Shown here piece by piece: positions 19,061-28,144 of a stretch of 64,000 bases of DNA. The position numbers and the translations under genes are program-made. This DNA comes from JBKBUF01 sp046290815 (GTDB taxonomy: Bacteria > Bacteroidota > Bacteroidia > Cytophagales > Cytophagaceae), in assembly GCA_046290815.1 (NCBI GenBank), contig JBKBUF010000006.1, positions 111,242 to 175,241 of the forward strand, in the 5' to 3' direction. Position 1 is the first letter of the stretch; each line of letters starts with the position of its first letter. Below the pieces are notes generated by a model, which had not been told where the DNA came from, searched no databases, and saw nothing but the letters and a program-made list of their open reading frames with translations.

Positions 19061-21183
19061 TGAATATGCATCTAAATTTAATTCATACTGAAAAAGAACA
19101 AAACGCCTCCAGGTATAAAATCATAAAGTCATTTCTGACTTTGTTTTTATCATTGGTGTTTGGCTTTGCCTTTTCACAGCATAGTATCGAGATTGAAAAA
19201 GATATCAGCGTGAAAAAGATGAAGGACAGAGCTGTGCATGCTATTAAAATAGGAGATGTATATACTGCATTATTTTATTATGAGGAGGTGGTGAAGATTC
19301 AGCCTGAAGATATTGATGCCTGGTTTCAGCTTGCAGAAGCATATAGGCTCTCAAGGAATTATACCAAAGCAGAAGAGACTTATGCCAGGGTATATGAAAA
19401 AGCTCCGGGGAAGTATCCTTTTTCGTTGTTTTATATGGGCCAGATGCAGAAGATGGGCGGAAAGTATGAAGAAGCCAAAAAGAATCTTGTCTTGTTTAAA
19501 AAAGAATCAAGAAATCTTGGTGATAAGAATTTTGCCAAACTGTTGACCAAAGAAATTGTAGGCTGTGATAGCGGAATGGTCTATAAAGAATTTCCTGACA
19601 ACGTCCTTATTTCTAATGCAGGCAAATCGGTAAACTACCCTCATGTTGAGTTTTCTCCAATATTCCTGGATAGTACAACCATGCTCTTTGGTTCTTTAAG
19701 AATGGAATCGCTCAAATATTTTGATGTAAGTGATGAGAACAGAGAGGTACAACCGGTAAGACAAGTTTATAAAGCTGTAAAAGTGAATGGTGAATGGAAA
19801 GAGAAAGGAAAAGATGAAGTCTTTAATGATGAAACTATGGACATGGGAAATTTTGCCTATTCTCCATATTCAGGAAAATATTTCTTTTCCAAATGTACCA
19901 AGGATAAAAAGGGTAAAGTAACCTGCAAGCTTTTTGTTACTGAAAAAGTTAAAGGGAAATGGTCATCACCTGAACAGTTACCATCACCGGTAAATCTTGA
20001 TGGTTACACCAATACACAACCAACCATCATGTACGATACGGTGAGTAAAAAGGAGTTTCTGTATTTCGTTTCTGACAGGCCTGGTGGTAAAGGTGGTTTG
20101 GATATCTGGTATACTTCATTCGTTCCGAAAAAGAAAGAATGGGCTGAGCCTAAAAATGCAGGTGGAATGAACACACCGGAAACAGAATGTACACCTTTCT
20201 TTCATATACCTACACAGACATTATATTTCAGTTCCAATGGTCATCCTTCATCCGGTGGATTGGATGTTTTCAAGGTTTGGAAGCAGGATGATGGAAGGTA
20301 TGTAAAGCCACAGAATTTATCCTTTCCGATAAATTCTCCTCAGGATGACCTTGATTTTACCTTAAGTGAAGATGGAAAGAAAGGTTTTGTAGTTTCAAAC
20401 AGGCCGGGAGGTACTCCTTATTTTCATGAAACCTGTTGTGATGATATATTTGGCTTTGAAATACTTCCGCCAAAACCGTTTCTATGCACACTTGATCTGT
20501 CAGTTGTAAATCCTGACTCCGCCGATTGTGCAGGGCAGCTGCTGAACATAAAAGTATATGATCATAAAACCAAAAAAGAATCTTTTGATACTGTAAGGTT
20601 AACGGATTGCAAGCATTTACTTCCATTGGAGAAAAATCAACGCTATTCATTTTATATAGATAAAGATGGGTTCCAGAAGGATACTTTGGTAGTGGAAACA
20701 AGAGATATGGCCTCTGCCGAGATATTAAAGAAAAATCTTGTTCTGAAACCAATCGAAAAACCAGCGCCGGAAATTATAAGTGAAGTACCTACAGAAGGGA
20801 AAGCTTTTGTATTAAAGGATATTCAATATGAGACTAATGCAGATGAATTATCAGATGAAGCTAAAGCTGCCTTAGATTCAATCCTGATTCCGTTTCTTAA
20901 AAAGCATCCGGATGATAAAGTGTACATAAGTTCACATACAGATGATGCTGGAAGCCATAAATATAACATGAACCTTTCTCAAAGAAGAGCTCAGAATGTG
21001 GTGAAATACTTAATATCTAAAGGGGTTGATTCTCACCGTTTGCATTCTAAAGGGTTTGGAGAGACAAAGCCTATAGCACCAAATACTAATCCGGATGGAA
21101 GCCCCAATATTTTCGGGAGGTCAATTAACCGCCGTACTGAGTTTCTCCTGGTGAAACCTCATGAGAAGCACCCTCATTATTAA
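19060..21183 (+). CDS. PorE-like protein: TPR + beta-propeller (PD40) + regulatory-like domain + OmpA peptidoglycan-binding domain
   Basis: 707 residues in the domain order known for PorE: N-terminal signal/anchor (about 25-40), TPR repeats (about 45-150), PD40/WD40-like propeller with repeated FxSxRPGGxGGxDIW and YFSSNGHPSSGGLDVF blades (about 190-465), a carboxypeptidase-regulatory-like domain (about 480-560), and an OmpA C-terminal domain (about 590-700) with NMNLSQRRAQNVVKYL for peptidoglycan binding. It is an envelope anchor that probably links the type IX apparatus or the SprF partner to the cell wall. Many Bacteroidota have several paralogues next to PorP/SprF genes, so this may serve this locus rather than the core machine. 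Overlaps the previous stop by one base. Confidence 0.88.
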   Translation: MNMHLNLIHTEKEQNASRYKIIKSFLTLFLSLVFGFAFSQHSIEIEKDISVKKMKDRAVHAIKIGDVYTALFYYEEVVKIQPEDIDAWFQLAEAYRLSRNYTKAEETYARVYEKAPGKYPFSLFYMGQMQKMGGKYEEAKKNLVLFKKESRNLGDKNFAKLLTKEIVGCDSGMVYKEFPDNVLISNAGKSVNYPHVEFSPIFLDSTTMLFGSLRMESLKYFDVSDENREVQPVRQVYKAVKVNGEWKEKGKDEVFNDETMDMGNFAYSPYSGKYFFSKCTKDKKGKVTCKLFVTEKVKGKWSSPEQLPSPVNLDGYTNTQPTIMYDTVSKKEFLYFVSDRPGGKGGLDIWYTSFVPKKKEWAEPKNAGGMNTPETECTPFFHIPTQTLYFSSNGHPSSGGLDVFKVWKQDDGRYVKPQNLSFPINSPQDDLDFTLSEDGKKGFVVSNRPGGTPYFHETCCDDIFGFEILPPKPFLCTLDLSVVNPDSADCAGQLLNIKVYDHKTKKESFDTVRLTDCKHLLPLEKNQRYSFYIDKDGFQKDTLVVETRDMASAEILKKNLVLKPIEKPAPEIISEVPTEGKAFVLKDIQYETNADELSDEAKAALDSILIPFLKKHPDDKVYISSHTDDAGSHKYNMNLSQRRAQNVVKYLISKGVDSHRLHSKGFGETKPIAPNTNPDGSPNIFGRSINRRTEFLLVKPHEKHPHY

Positions 21184-21258
21184 ACTTATTTACATAGTAA
21201 AAATGCTTCAATAACAAATGAAGTATACCGGCTGTTATTTTAATAATAGCTTAATGGT

Positions 21259-21729
21259 ATGGAAAGATTAATCATATTGTTGTTGTCTGCAGGAATATTG
21301 TCGAGCTGCGCCAGTACAACCCTTATACAATCAGAGCCCGCCGGGGCAAAAGTGTACATCGACGGAAATTATGTCGGTCAAACACCTTATGCATATACTG
21401 ACAGAAAAATAACCGGTATGCGCACCAATGTAATGTTGGAAAAAGAAGGATACAATAAGCTGAATACGGAGTTTTCCAGAACTGAAGATGTTGATGCGGG
21501 AGCAATAGTAGGAGGGGTATTTTTTACTTTTCCATTCTTATGGACTATGAAATACAAACCAGCAAGAATTTATGAGCTTCAGGAAATTAATCCGGCCCAG
21601 GTTAAGGCTGATGGTAAGTTGACAAGCTCAAAACTTGAAAGATTAAAAGAGCTTAAGACACTTCAGGAGCAAGGAATTTTGACACAGGAAGAGTTTGAGC
21701 GGGAAAAGCAAAAGGTTTTATCAGAATAA
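21259..21729 (+). CDS. PEGA-domain lipoprotein with C-terminal SHOCT motif
   Basis: A 156-residue lipoprotein with lipobox LSSC at residues about 14-17. The PEGA domain is recognisable from SEPAGAKVYIDGNYVGQTPY (about 25-44), followed by a hydrophobic stretch (about 78-92) and a C-terminal SHOCT-like segment (LKTLQEQGILTQEEFEREKQ) often used for oligomerisation or membrane tethering. Probably attached to the envelope. It lies 75 bp after the PorE-like gene in the same direction and may be the last gene of that unit. Confidence 0.8.
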   Translation: MERLIILLLSAGILSSCASTTLIQSEPAGAKVYIDGNYVGQTPYAYTDRKITGMRTNVMLEKEGYNKLNTEFSRTEDVDAGAIVGGVFFTFPFLWTMKYKPARIYELQEINPAQVKADGKLTSSKLERLKELKTLQEQGILTQEEFEREKQKVLSE

Positions 21730-21737
21730 GTTAATTC

Positions 21738-22139
21738 TTATTCTATATACCTGACCTTGTATTGCTCAATCCATTGTAATGCTTCCTCAAAATTTGTAAA
21801 AAATCTGGCAGGTACCAAAGGTTTGTTGAACTTCATAAAAAAGTTGATCAATGTATTTGTTACTAGAGAATCTGTGTAAATGACTGCAGCAGCTATCATT
21901 AGCTTATAATTTCTTTTAGTATTTTGAAATTCTCTCGCTTCGTTAGTCCAATATTTAACATTTTTACAATCGAATACCATCGGATACGGGCGATACTCAC
22001 AAACTTTTTCACGATCTTCCATTACTTTTATTGCAGATTTATAATCCACAACCACATCAGGAAGATATCTGCCGAAAAGACAACCATCGTCTAGCCACAT
22101 CTCAACATATTCGTTAATCAGGTAATTTTTCTTCTCCAC
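21738..22139 (-). CDS. Hypothetical protein, SpoIIAA/STAS-like fold suspected
   Basis: A soluble protein of about 133 residues from a GTG at 22139 (MEKKNYLINEYVEMWLDDG...). An in-frame TTG at 22181 would add 14 residues; no ATG exists before residue 14 of this version, so the start is uncertain. The pattern of short strands then helices (YPMVFDCKNVKYWTNEAREF ... ALWIEQY) resembles the Bacteroidota STAS/SpoIIAA-like family of unknown function, in which the C-terminal helix ends in ALxWIxxY. No signal peptide. Convergent with the PEGA lipoprotein gene with a gap of only eight bases. Confidence 0.65.
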   Translation of the reverse strand: MEKKNYLINEYVEMWLDDGCLFGRYLPDVVVDYKSAIKVMEDREKVCEYRPYPMVFDCKNVKYWTNEAREFQNTKRNYKLMIAAAVIYTDSLVTNTLINFFMKFNKPLVPARFFTNFEEALQWIEQYKVRYIE

Positions 22140-22384
22140 TTTTAGGTCTGTAAATAAAAATGTCAACTTGTAATAACTCAATTAGCTGGTTATTATTTTA
22201 TTGTTGTTTTCAGCTAATAACACCTGAAGGATGTCTTTGTTAACCGGCTAAATGTAATGAATGAAAAATTATTTAGGGAAATATAAATAAGGAGAGGTGT
22301 TTCATAAGATAATAAAAGTGGTGTTTACCAAAGCTACAAATTATTTGTAATTATCGATGGTGTACATTTAAAAAGTTGGCAATA

Positions 22385-23587
22385 TTAAAATATTGTAGCT
22401 TGCCCCTGATGTGTTTTTGGCTTGGCTTTTATGATCCTTCCCTGGAACATTATATAATCAACGTTTAACAATGAAAAACGATTTCCTTCCTGCAATTCAT
22501 GCAGGTTATATACATCCTCTGCTATGGTATGTACCGATCCTCCGGTCTTATAGGCAATTTTGAGATAGTCATGTAAAACCGGTGCACCTTCACGACTACC
22601 ACATAGAATAACTCTGACAGGCACATTTATTTGATTCAACAAAGACATATCTCTGACGGGACTTTTGCTATCTGCAATTAAAATAACTTCTTTATAACCT
22701 TTTATTTTTTTCATGCCTGTAAGTATAGCCTCGAGATCATTTTCGCTTCTGTCACCCCCGGTACCGTTTTTCATGACTTTTTTCATTGTTTTGACGGTCT
22801 TAGTGAACTCCCCGGCGTCTGCAAAGTAAATGCCTCCGGTTTTGCCTACAGGTTTTATTTTTTTTCTGTCGCCATCGTTAAAGAAGACCATGGATTTAAC
22901 CCGATGATTGTTGTGTTGAAGCTGGTGCCATAGCAATACCTGTGAACCATATTCATACATACTGGAAGTCCAGTCTGTTACCACAAGCATGTCCTTCCAT
23001 TGAGGATTTCTTTCAAGTATTTTAAAAATTGCCGAATCATGAAATGTAAAATTTCCCGACAGAATCACATCCAGATTTGATTCAGGCATTGGTTGCATAA
23101 TCGGAGTCAATGGTAACTGAATTTTTTCCTGGCGTAGGAGTTCGTTAGGCTTCAATAATGTCGAGTAATAAAATACGGCACCATGGAACATACTTTTTGC
23201 TTCAGGTTCTGTTTTGCAATTGGTCTGTAGTATGAGATTCCATTTTATGTCACTATTCAATATCGAAGGTTCGATGATTGCCAGTTGTTGTATTCTGTTA
23301 TTCAAAAGACTGTCATAATGAGTGATCCAATCCTTTTTATGATATGGATACCTGGTAAACACCAGGTCGACCGCTACGATTTGTTTGTCCTTATTTACAT
23401 TATTCCATGTTTCCGTATTTTTTATAACATATGAAGCATAATCCATATATAAGATGGCTTTACCAGCGCTGTCTTTAAGATGATAAATGTCAGTTTCTGT
23501 AGCCTTAAAATACTGCGCAAAGCAGAATGAGGAAGGAAGAATTATAATCAAAATAAATAAGGACCATATGGTTTTAAGGGATTTCAT
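22385..23587 (-). CDS. Secreted VWA-like protein of unknown function
   Basis: About 400 residues with a signal peptide (MKSLKTIWSLFILIIILPSSFCFAQ). The second half looks like a von Willebrand A fold: a first strand ending LVVTDWTSSMYEYGSQV, where DWTSS resembles the metal-site DxSxS, then VKSMVFFNDGD, a helix-rich centre with GGDRSENDLEAILTGM, and EVILIADSKSPVRD. This suggests a metal-dependent protein-binding domain exposed in the periplasm. Two ATGs at 23593 and 23587 are both usable; the second begins the signal peptide. A protein-level search would be needed to confirm the VWA call. Confidence 0.7.
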   Translation of the reverse strand: MKSLKTIWSLFILIIILPSSFCFAQYFKATETDIYHLKDSAGKAILYMDYASYVIKNTETWNNVNKDKQIVAVDLVFTRYPYHKKDWITHYDSLLNNRIQQLAIIEPSILNSDIKWNLILQTNCKTEPEAKSMFHGAVFYYSTLLKPNELLRQEKIQLPLTPIMQPMPESNLDVILSGNFTFHDSAIFKILERNPQWKDMLVVTDWTSSMYEYGSQVLLWHQLQHNNHRVKSMVFFNDGDRKKIKPVGKTGGIYFADAGEFTKTVKTMKKVMKNGTGGDRSENDLEAILTGMKKIKGYKEVILIADSKSPVRDMSLLNQINVPVRVILCGSREGAPVLHDYLKIAYKTGGSVHTIAEDVYNLHELQEGNRFSLLNVDYIMFQGRIIKAKPKTHQGQATIF

Positions 23588-23757
23588 ATACATGTGGCAA
23601 TTACCACGGATGTCCTAAGAATATAACGATAGCCGGAAGGCTAAAGTTAAGCGAATCAGGGAAAATATAAATTTTTCAAACAGAGGTTACCATTTAAGTT
23701 TGAAGGGTATAAAGGACAAAATAAGGATGATTACTGCATTCCTCTGCTTTATAAAAG

Positions 23758-24984
23758 TCATTTCCATTTAAATACAAGTACCCTCCATGTGACAAAAGAA
23801 AGTAATAATAATATTGCTAAACTGTAGCTATGAAAAGTTATATATGGGTTTTGTGGTATGTAATTTAGATTATCCTCAGTGTTGCTCCAAACAATGAAAG
23901 CATCGGCGATAGGTAACATACCTGCCAGATATTTCTTCTGATCATGTTTTTTAACAGGAAAACCAAATGCTTCTATGCCATTTCTTATTTCCATAGCCAG
24001 TTTGCTGTCCTGAAAGCTTTCGCATGTTTTTCTTCCAACGATAGTTGCGGCGGGTCCAATGTTTAATATAACAGGACCTGAATCTATATCTCCTTCACCA
24101 GTTTCTCCAATGGGATATTCTCTTATTCCCGGCAATCCAAATGTATATTCTAAAAAGTGTTTTTTGTAAATAGAATATTGTTGCTTTGCGAATGCAGTAT
24201 CGATTTCTATCAGGAAATTTAATAACAGACTTTGAGAGGACCCTCTTGACTTCTCTGTAGCCTTTCCTGTGATGTAATTTGCTGAATGAGGAATTAGTCC
24301 GTGCGAATCAAGGTTAGCTTTGATTTGATTTAACCATCTTTGAATAGTGGTGGTGTATTGCGGATAAAATATTTTGTCATGTATAGCCAGAGACGCAATA
24401 CATAAACTTACATCTGCCGGCCAAACCTGGCTATAGTAGGTTTCCAAATAGGGTGAATCAGACTTGTCCAGCACATTTTTTATTTCTCTGCAATTAGAAA
24501 TAAAAAGGTTCTTTAATTCTTGATCAGTTGTGTCGCATTCTAATCTTTTGCTGACAAGGTAATTTAACCATCCGTTATAAAAAGCTCCATAAGGAAGAGG
24601 TAAATTCTCATCAAAAGGATTTTTGCCATAATCAGAACGGATTTCTTCTATGGATCGATCCACTTCAATTAAAGATTCTTTGAAAAGATCAGATCCGGGG
24701 GGAGATTGTTTTGCGATTGAGGCCCGGGAAAGTCCATACAAGGCATGCATGAATACAAATCCTTCAGGATATTCAGCTTGCATTTTTTTACCTGCGCCTT
24801 TCTGAAGCTGTTGCCGCAGATATTGCTGCTGGAGGAATACTTCTTTATTAATTTTAATGCCTTCCTTGGTGATATATTCCGGCTGATAATAGATTTTGTA
24901 ATTAAGATATAATAGTACAGTCAACATGCCGGAAACAGGCAGAAGTACGAAAGCCTTTAAAATTAAAACTATATTTTGTTTCAA
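23758..24984 (-). CDS. Membrane-anchored hypothetical protein, (alpha/alpha) barrel-like, possibly linalool dehydratase-isomerase superfamily
   Basis: 408 residues starting at a TTG, the only start before the N-terminal membrane helix (about 6-28). A second helix closes the protein at about 387-404. Between them is a large soluble, helix-rich domain with conserved-looking segments YSQVWPADVSLCIASLAIHD and GETGEGDIDSGPVILNIGPA. That pattern recalls the alpha/alpha-six barrel of the linalool dehydratase/isomerase-like and some glycosidase families, but no catalytic assignment is possible. Followed downstream by the VWA-like gene in the same direction (163-bp gap). Confidence 0.65.
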   Translation of the reverse strand: MKQNIVLILKAFVLLPVSGMLTVLLYLNYKIYYQPEYITKEGIKINKEVFLQQQYLRQQLQKGAGKKMQAEYPEGFVFMHALYGLSRASIAKQSPPGSDLFKESLIEVDRSIEEIRSDYGKNPFDENLPLPYGAFYNGWLNYLVSKRLECDTTDQELKNLFISNCREIKNVLDKSDSPYLETYYSQVWPADVSLCIASLAIHDKIFYPQYTTTIQRWLNQIKANLDSHGLIPHSANYITGKATEKSRGSSQSLLLNFLIEIDTAFAKQQYSIYKKHFLEYTFGLPGIREYPIGETGEGDIDSGPVILNIGPAATIVGRKTCESFQDSKLAMEIRNGIEAFGFPVKKHDQKKYLAGMLPIADAFIVWSNTEDNLNYIPQNPYITFHSYSLAILLLLSFVTWRVLVFKWK

Positions 24985-25030
24985 TGCAAAATGCGCAACT
25001 CAACTTACTTTAAACCTTTAACTTTATACT

Positions 25031-25498
25031 TTAATAACTTCCATCCTCTTTCAAATCCACATCAAGTCCGCCATTCATCAGATCGGCATCTTTAAGCTCG
25101 CCGGGAAGTTCTTTGTCGAGTGTGGTGTCCAGTTCTGCATCCGATGGTTTACCTGCCAGCATGCTGTTTTCTTCAGCGGTAAAAGCATGGTCCATGGTTG
25201 CTTTTGCTCCATTGTCTTTCATGATCTGATCGGCAAGTGCTCTGGATCTTGCTGAGTGGTGTAATGCCCTTTCTAAATTTCCATTATTATAAAATTGTTT
25301 TGCCAGTCTCTCATGTCTGACGGCAAGTGCAAGCTTACCATCCATCTTTTTGGTTTTCTTGACCACCATATGCGAAACACCTAAAGCCCGGTTGGTTTTC
25401 AGGATAAAATTTTTGGTTTTGACTTTGTCAGGAGGAAAGGCCAAGGCCAGAGAAATTGAAAGAATCAAAGTAATGGAAATGCTGATGAAGTTTTTCAT
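25031..25498 (-). CDS. Secreted hypothetical protein (155 aa)
   Basis: Signal peptide (MKNFISISITLILSISLALAF) then a charged, mainly helical region with a short repeat-like helix (ALAVRHERLAKQFYNNGNLERALHHSARSRALA) that resembles one TPR-type helical hairpin, and an acidic C-terminal tail (DLMNGGLDVDLKEDGSY). No family recognised. The start ATG is clear. The gene follows nrdA in the same direction but behind that operon's terminator, so it has its own promoter. Confidence 0.65.
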   Translation of the reverse strand: MKNFISISITLILSISLALAFPPDKVKTKNFILKTNRALGVSHMVVKKTKKMDGKLALAVRHERLAKQFYNNGNLERALHHSARSRALADQIMKDNGAKATMDHAFTAEENSMLAGKPSDAELDTTLDKELPGELKDADLMNGGLDVDLKEDGSY

Positions 25499-25545
25499 AA
25501 CTATTTTCTTTTGAGTTTATGTGTCAAATGAACTACCAGGCGAAT

Positions 25546-25577
25546 AAAAAAAGCCGTAGTGTAATCTACGGCTTTTT
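25546..25577 (-). terminator. Terminator of the nrdA transcript
   Basis: Stem AAGCCGTAG / CTACGGCTT with a six-base loop. On the minus strand it is followed by a T-run (the A-run at 25546-25552). It lies about 25 bp past the nrdA stop. The opposite side also has a T-run, so it may work both ways. Confidence 0.82.
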
Positions 25578-25603
25578 ATTGTTTTTGTTAATATTTGGAG
25601 CGA

Positions 25604-27991
25604 TTAGCTACCACATGCCTCACAGCCTTCCGGATTATCCAGAGAGCATGACATGTCGCTTATTTTCTGAGCGTAGGCCGCATCCTGAGCTTCTTTGTTT
25701 ACTACAGGCTCCAGAGCTACTTCTGCCTGCTTTTCTACTGTAAACTTAATAGCATCTGCAGCAGCTTTAGTTCTCAGATAGTACATACCTGTTTTCAAAC
25801 CTCTCTTCCATGCATGGAAGTGCATTGAAGTCAGTTTTCCGAAGTTCGGATCCTGCATGTGTATGTTCAGACTCTGGCTCTGACAGATGTAAGCACCTCT
25901 GTCCGCTGCCATGTCGATGATGGTCTTTTGTTTGATCTCCCAAACAGTTTTGTAAAGATCTTTGATGTGTTGTGGAATTTCCGGAATGTTTTGAACAGAA
26001 CCGTTAGCTTCAATAAGCTTGTTCTTCATCTTGTCATTCCACAATCCAAGCTTGATAAGATCTTTCATCAGGTGTTTGTTCACCACCACAAATTCTCCCG
26101 ACAATACCCTTCTTGTATAAATGTTGGAAGTATATGGTTCAAAGCATTCGTTGTTACCCAGGATCTGCGAAGTGGAAGCTGTTGGCATCGGAGCCACAAG
26201 CAGAGAGTTTCTTACTCCATGCTGTTTCACTTCTTTTTTCAGAGATTCCCAGTCCCATCTTCCGGACTCAGGAGTAACTCCCCACATATCGAACTGAAAT
26301 ATTCCTTTAGATACAGGAGAACCTTTAAATGTTTCGTATGGTCCGTGTTTTTTAGCCAGATCTTTAGATGCAGTCATGGCAGCAAAATAGATAGTTTCAA
26401 AGATGTCCTTGTTCAATCCTTTTGCTTCTTCTGACTCAAATGGCATTTTAAGCATGATGAAAACATCGGCAAGCCCCTGAACACCTAATCCGATTGGTCT
26501 GTGTCTTAAGTTGGATTTTCTGGCTTCCTCTACAGGGTAGTAGTTGATGTCAATAATCCTGTTCAGGTTTTTGGTTACCACATAAGTTACGTCATATAAT
26601 TTCTGATGGTCAAATTTGCCGTCAGTAACATACTTTGGTAATGCCAAAGAGGCAAGGTTACATACTGCGACTTCATCAGGAGCAGTGTATTCTATAATTT
26701 CAGTACACAAGTTGCTGGACTTAATTGTACCAAGATTTTTCTGATTAGATTTTCTATTGGCATGATCCTTAAATAACATGTAAGGAGTACCGGTTTCGGT
26801 TTGCGCTTCCATAATTGCAAACCAAAGCTCTTGTGCTTTTACAGTTTTTCTTTGTCTTCCTTCTTTTTCGTATTTGTCATACAAGGCTTCAAATTCTTTA
26901 CCCCAGCATTCTGCCAGTCCCGGTGCTTCGTTAGGGCAGAACAGAGACCAGTCGCCATTGTCTTCAACTCTCTTCATGAAAAGATCAGGAATCCAAAGAG
27001 CATAGAAAAGGTCTCTGGCTCTTAGTTCTTCTTTACCATGGTTTTTTCTCAGGTCAAGGAATTCGAATACATCTGCATGCCATGGTTCAAGGTAGATAGC
27101 AAATGCACCTTTTCTTTTTCCACCACCCTGGTCAACATATCTTGCAGTATCATTAAATACCCTAAGCATAGGGATGATACCATTTGAAGTTCCATTTGTG
27201 CCTTTGATGTATGATCCGGTAGCTCTTACGTTATGGATACTTAATCCGATTCCCCCTGCGGATTGAGATATTTTAGCACATTGTTTCAAGCTATCATAAA
27301 TTCCTTCAATGCTGTCGTCTTTAGTGGTAAGAAGGAAACATGAAGAAAGTTGTGGTTTTGGAGTACCAGCGTTAAAAAGCGTTGGAGTTGCATGAGTGAA
27401 CCACTTTTCTGAAAGAAGGTTATAAGTTTCAACCGCAGCATCAATATCATTGGAATGAATACCGATAGCTACCCTCATAAGCATATGTTGAGGTCTTTCA
27501 ACTATTTTACCATCCAATCTCAGAAGGTAAGATTTTTCAAGAGTTTTGAACCCGAAATAATCGTAGTTGTAATCTCTGTCATATATGATAGATGAGTCAA
27601 GCTGAGCAGCATGCTTTCTTACAGCCTCATATACTTCTTTAGAGATAAGAGATGCATTTTCTCCGGTTTTAGGATCTACATAGGTATATAGTCTTTTCAT
27701 AGTATTAGAGAAAGACTTGCTTGTTACCTTATGAAGATTGGAGATGGCTATACGGGCAGCCAGGATAGCATAGTCCGGATGTCTTGTGGTCATAGATGCG
27801 GCAGTTTCCGCAGCAAGATTATCCAGTTCTATCGTAGTTACACCGTCATAAATTCCGTCAATGACTTTTTTGGCCACATCGATCGGATTGACAAAGTTCA
27901 TATCAAGGCCATAGCAAAGTTTTTCAATTCTTGCTGTGATCTTGTCGAATTTTACAGACTCGCGTCTGCCGTCTCTTTTTACTACTAACAT
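25604..27991 (-). CDS. nrdA: Ribonucleoside-diphosphate reductase, alpha subunit (class Ia, eukaryote-like)
   Basis: Catalytic subunit that reduces ribonucleotides to deoxyribonucleotides. The N-terminal ATP cone (about 1-90, starting VVKRDGRRESVKFDKI) gives dATP/ATP control. Active-site residues: Cys218 and Cys444 (redox pair), Cys429 (thiyl radical), with Asn427 and Glu431 in SSNLCTEI. These positions coincide with those of human RRM1, and the length (795) is nearly the same, so this is the eukaryote-like subtype common in Bacteroidota. The C-terminal shuttle cysteines are in GCEACGS. It is the second gene after nrdB, 153 bp downstream of it. Confidence 0.97.
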   Translation of the reverse strand: MLVVKRDGRRESVKFDKITARIEKLCYGLDMNFVNPIDVAKKVIDGIYDGVTTIELDNLAAETAASMTTRHPDYAILAARIAISNLHKVTSKSFSNTMKRLYTYVDPKTGENASLISKEVYEAVRKHAAQLDSSIIYDRDYNYDYFGFKTLEKSYLLRLDGKIVERPQHMLMRVAIGIHSNDIDAAVETYNLLSEKWFTHATPTLFNAGTPKPQLSSCFLLTTKDDSIEGIYDSLKQCAKISQSAGGIGLSIHNVRATGSYIKGTNGTSNGIIPMLRVFNDTARYVDQGGGKRKGAFAIYLEPWHADVFEFLDLRKNHGKEELRARDLFYALWIPDLFMKRVEDNGDWSLFCPNEAPGLAECWGKEFEALYDKYEKEGRQRKTVKAQELWFAIMEAQTETGTPYMLFKDHANRKSNQKNLGTIKSSNLCTEIIEYTAPDEVAVCNLASLALPKYVTDGKFDHQKLYDVTYVVTKNLNRIIDINYYPVEEARKSNLRHRPIGLGVQGLADVFIMLKMPFESEEAKGLNKDIFETIYFAAMTASKDLAKKHGPYETFKGSPVSKGIFQFDMWGVTPESGRWDWESLKKEVKQHGVRNSLLVAPMPTASTSQILGNNECFEPYTSNIYTRRVLSGEFVVVNKHLMKDLIKLGLWNDKMKNKLIEANGSVQNIPEIPQHIKDLYKTVWEIKQKTIIDMAADRGAYICQSQSLNIHMQDPNFGKLTSMHFHAWKRGLKTGMYYLRTKAAADAIKFTVEKQAEVALEPVVNKEAQDAAYAQKISDMSCSLDNPEGCEACGS

Positions 27992-28144
27992 ATTTGAGTT
28001 TTAGGGGGTATAGGTTAATACATCAAATTACATTCAATATCTACAGGGTTCTTTATTAAAACAAATGTCATCGTGAAATTCTCGACAACCTGAGCAATTT
28101 TTTCCTTAAATGCTCAGAACATTGCCTTTAAATTTATCCACGAT

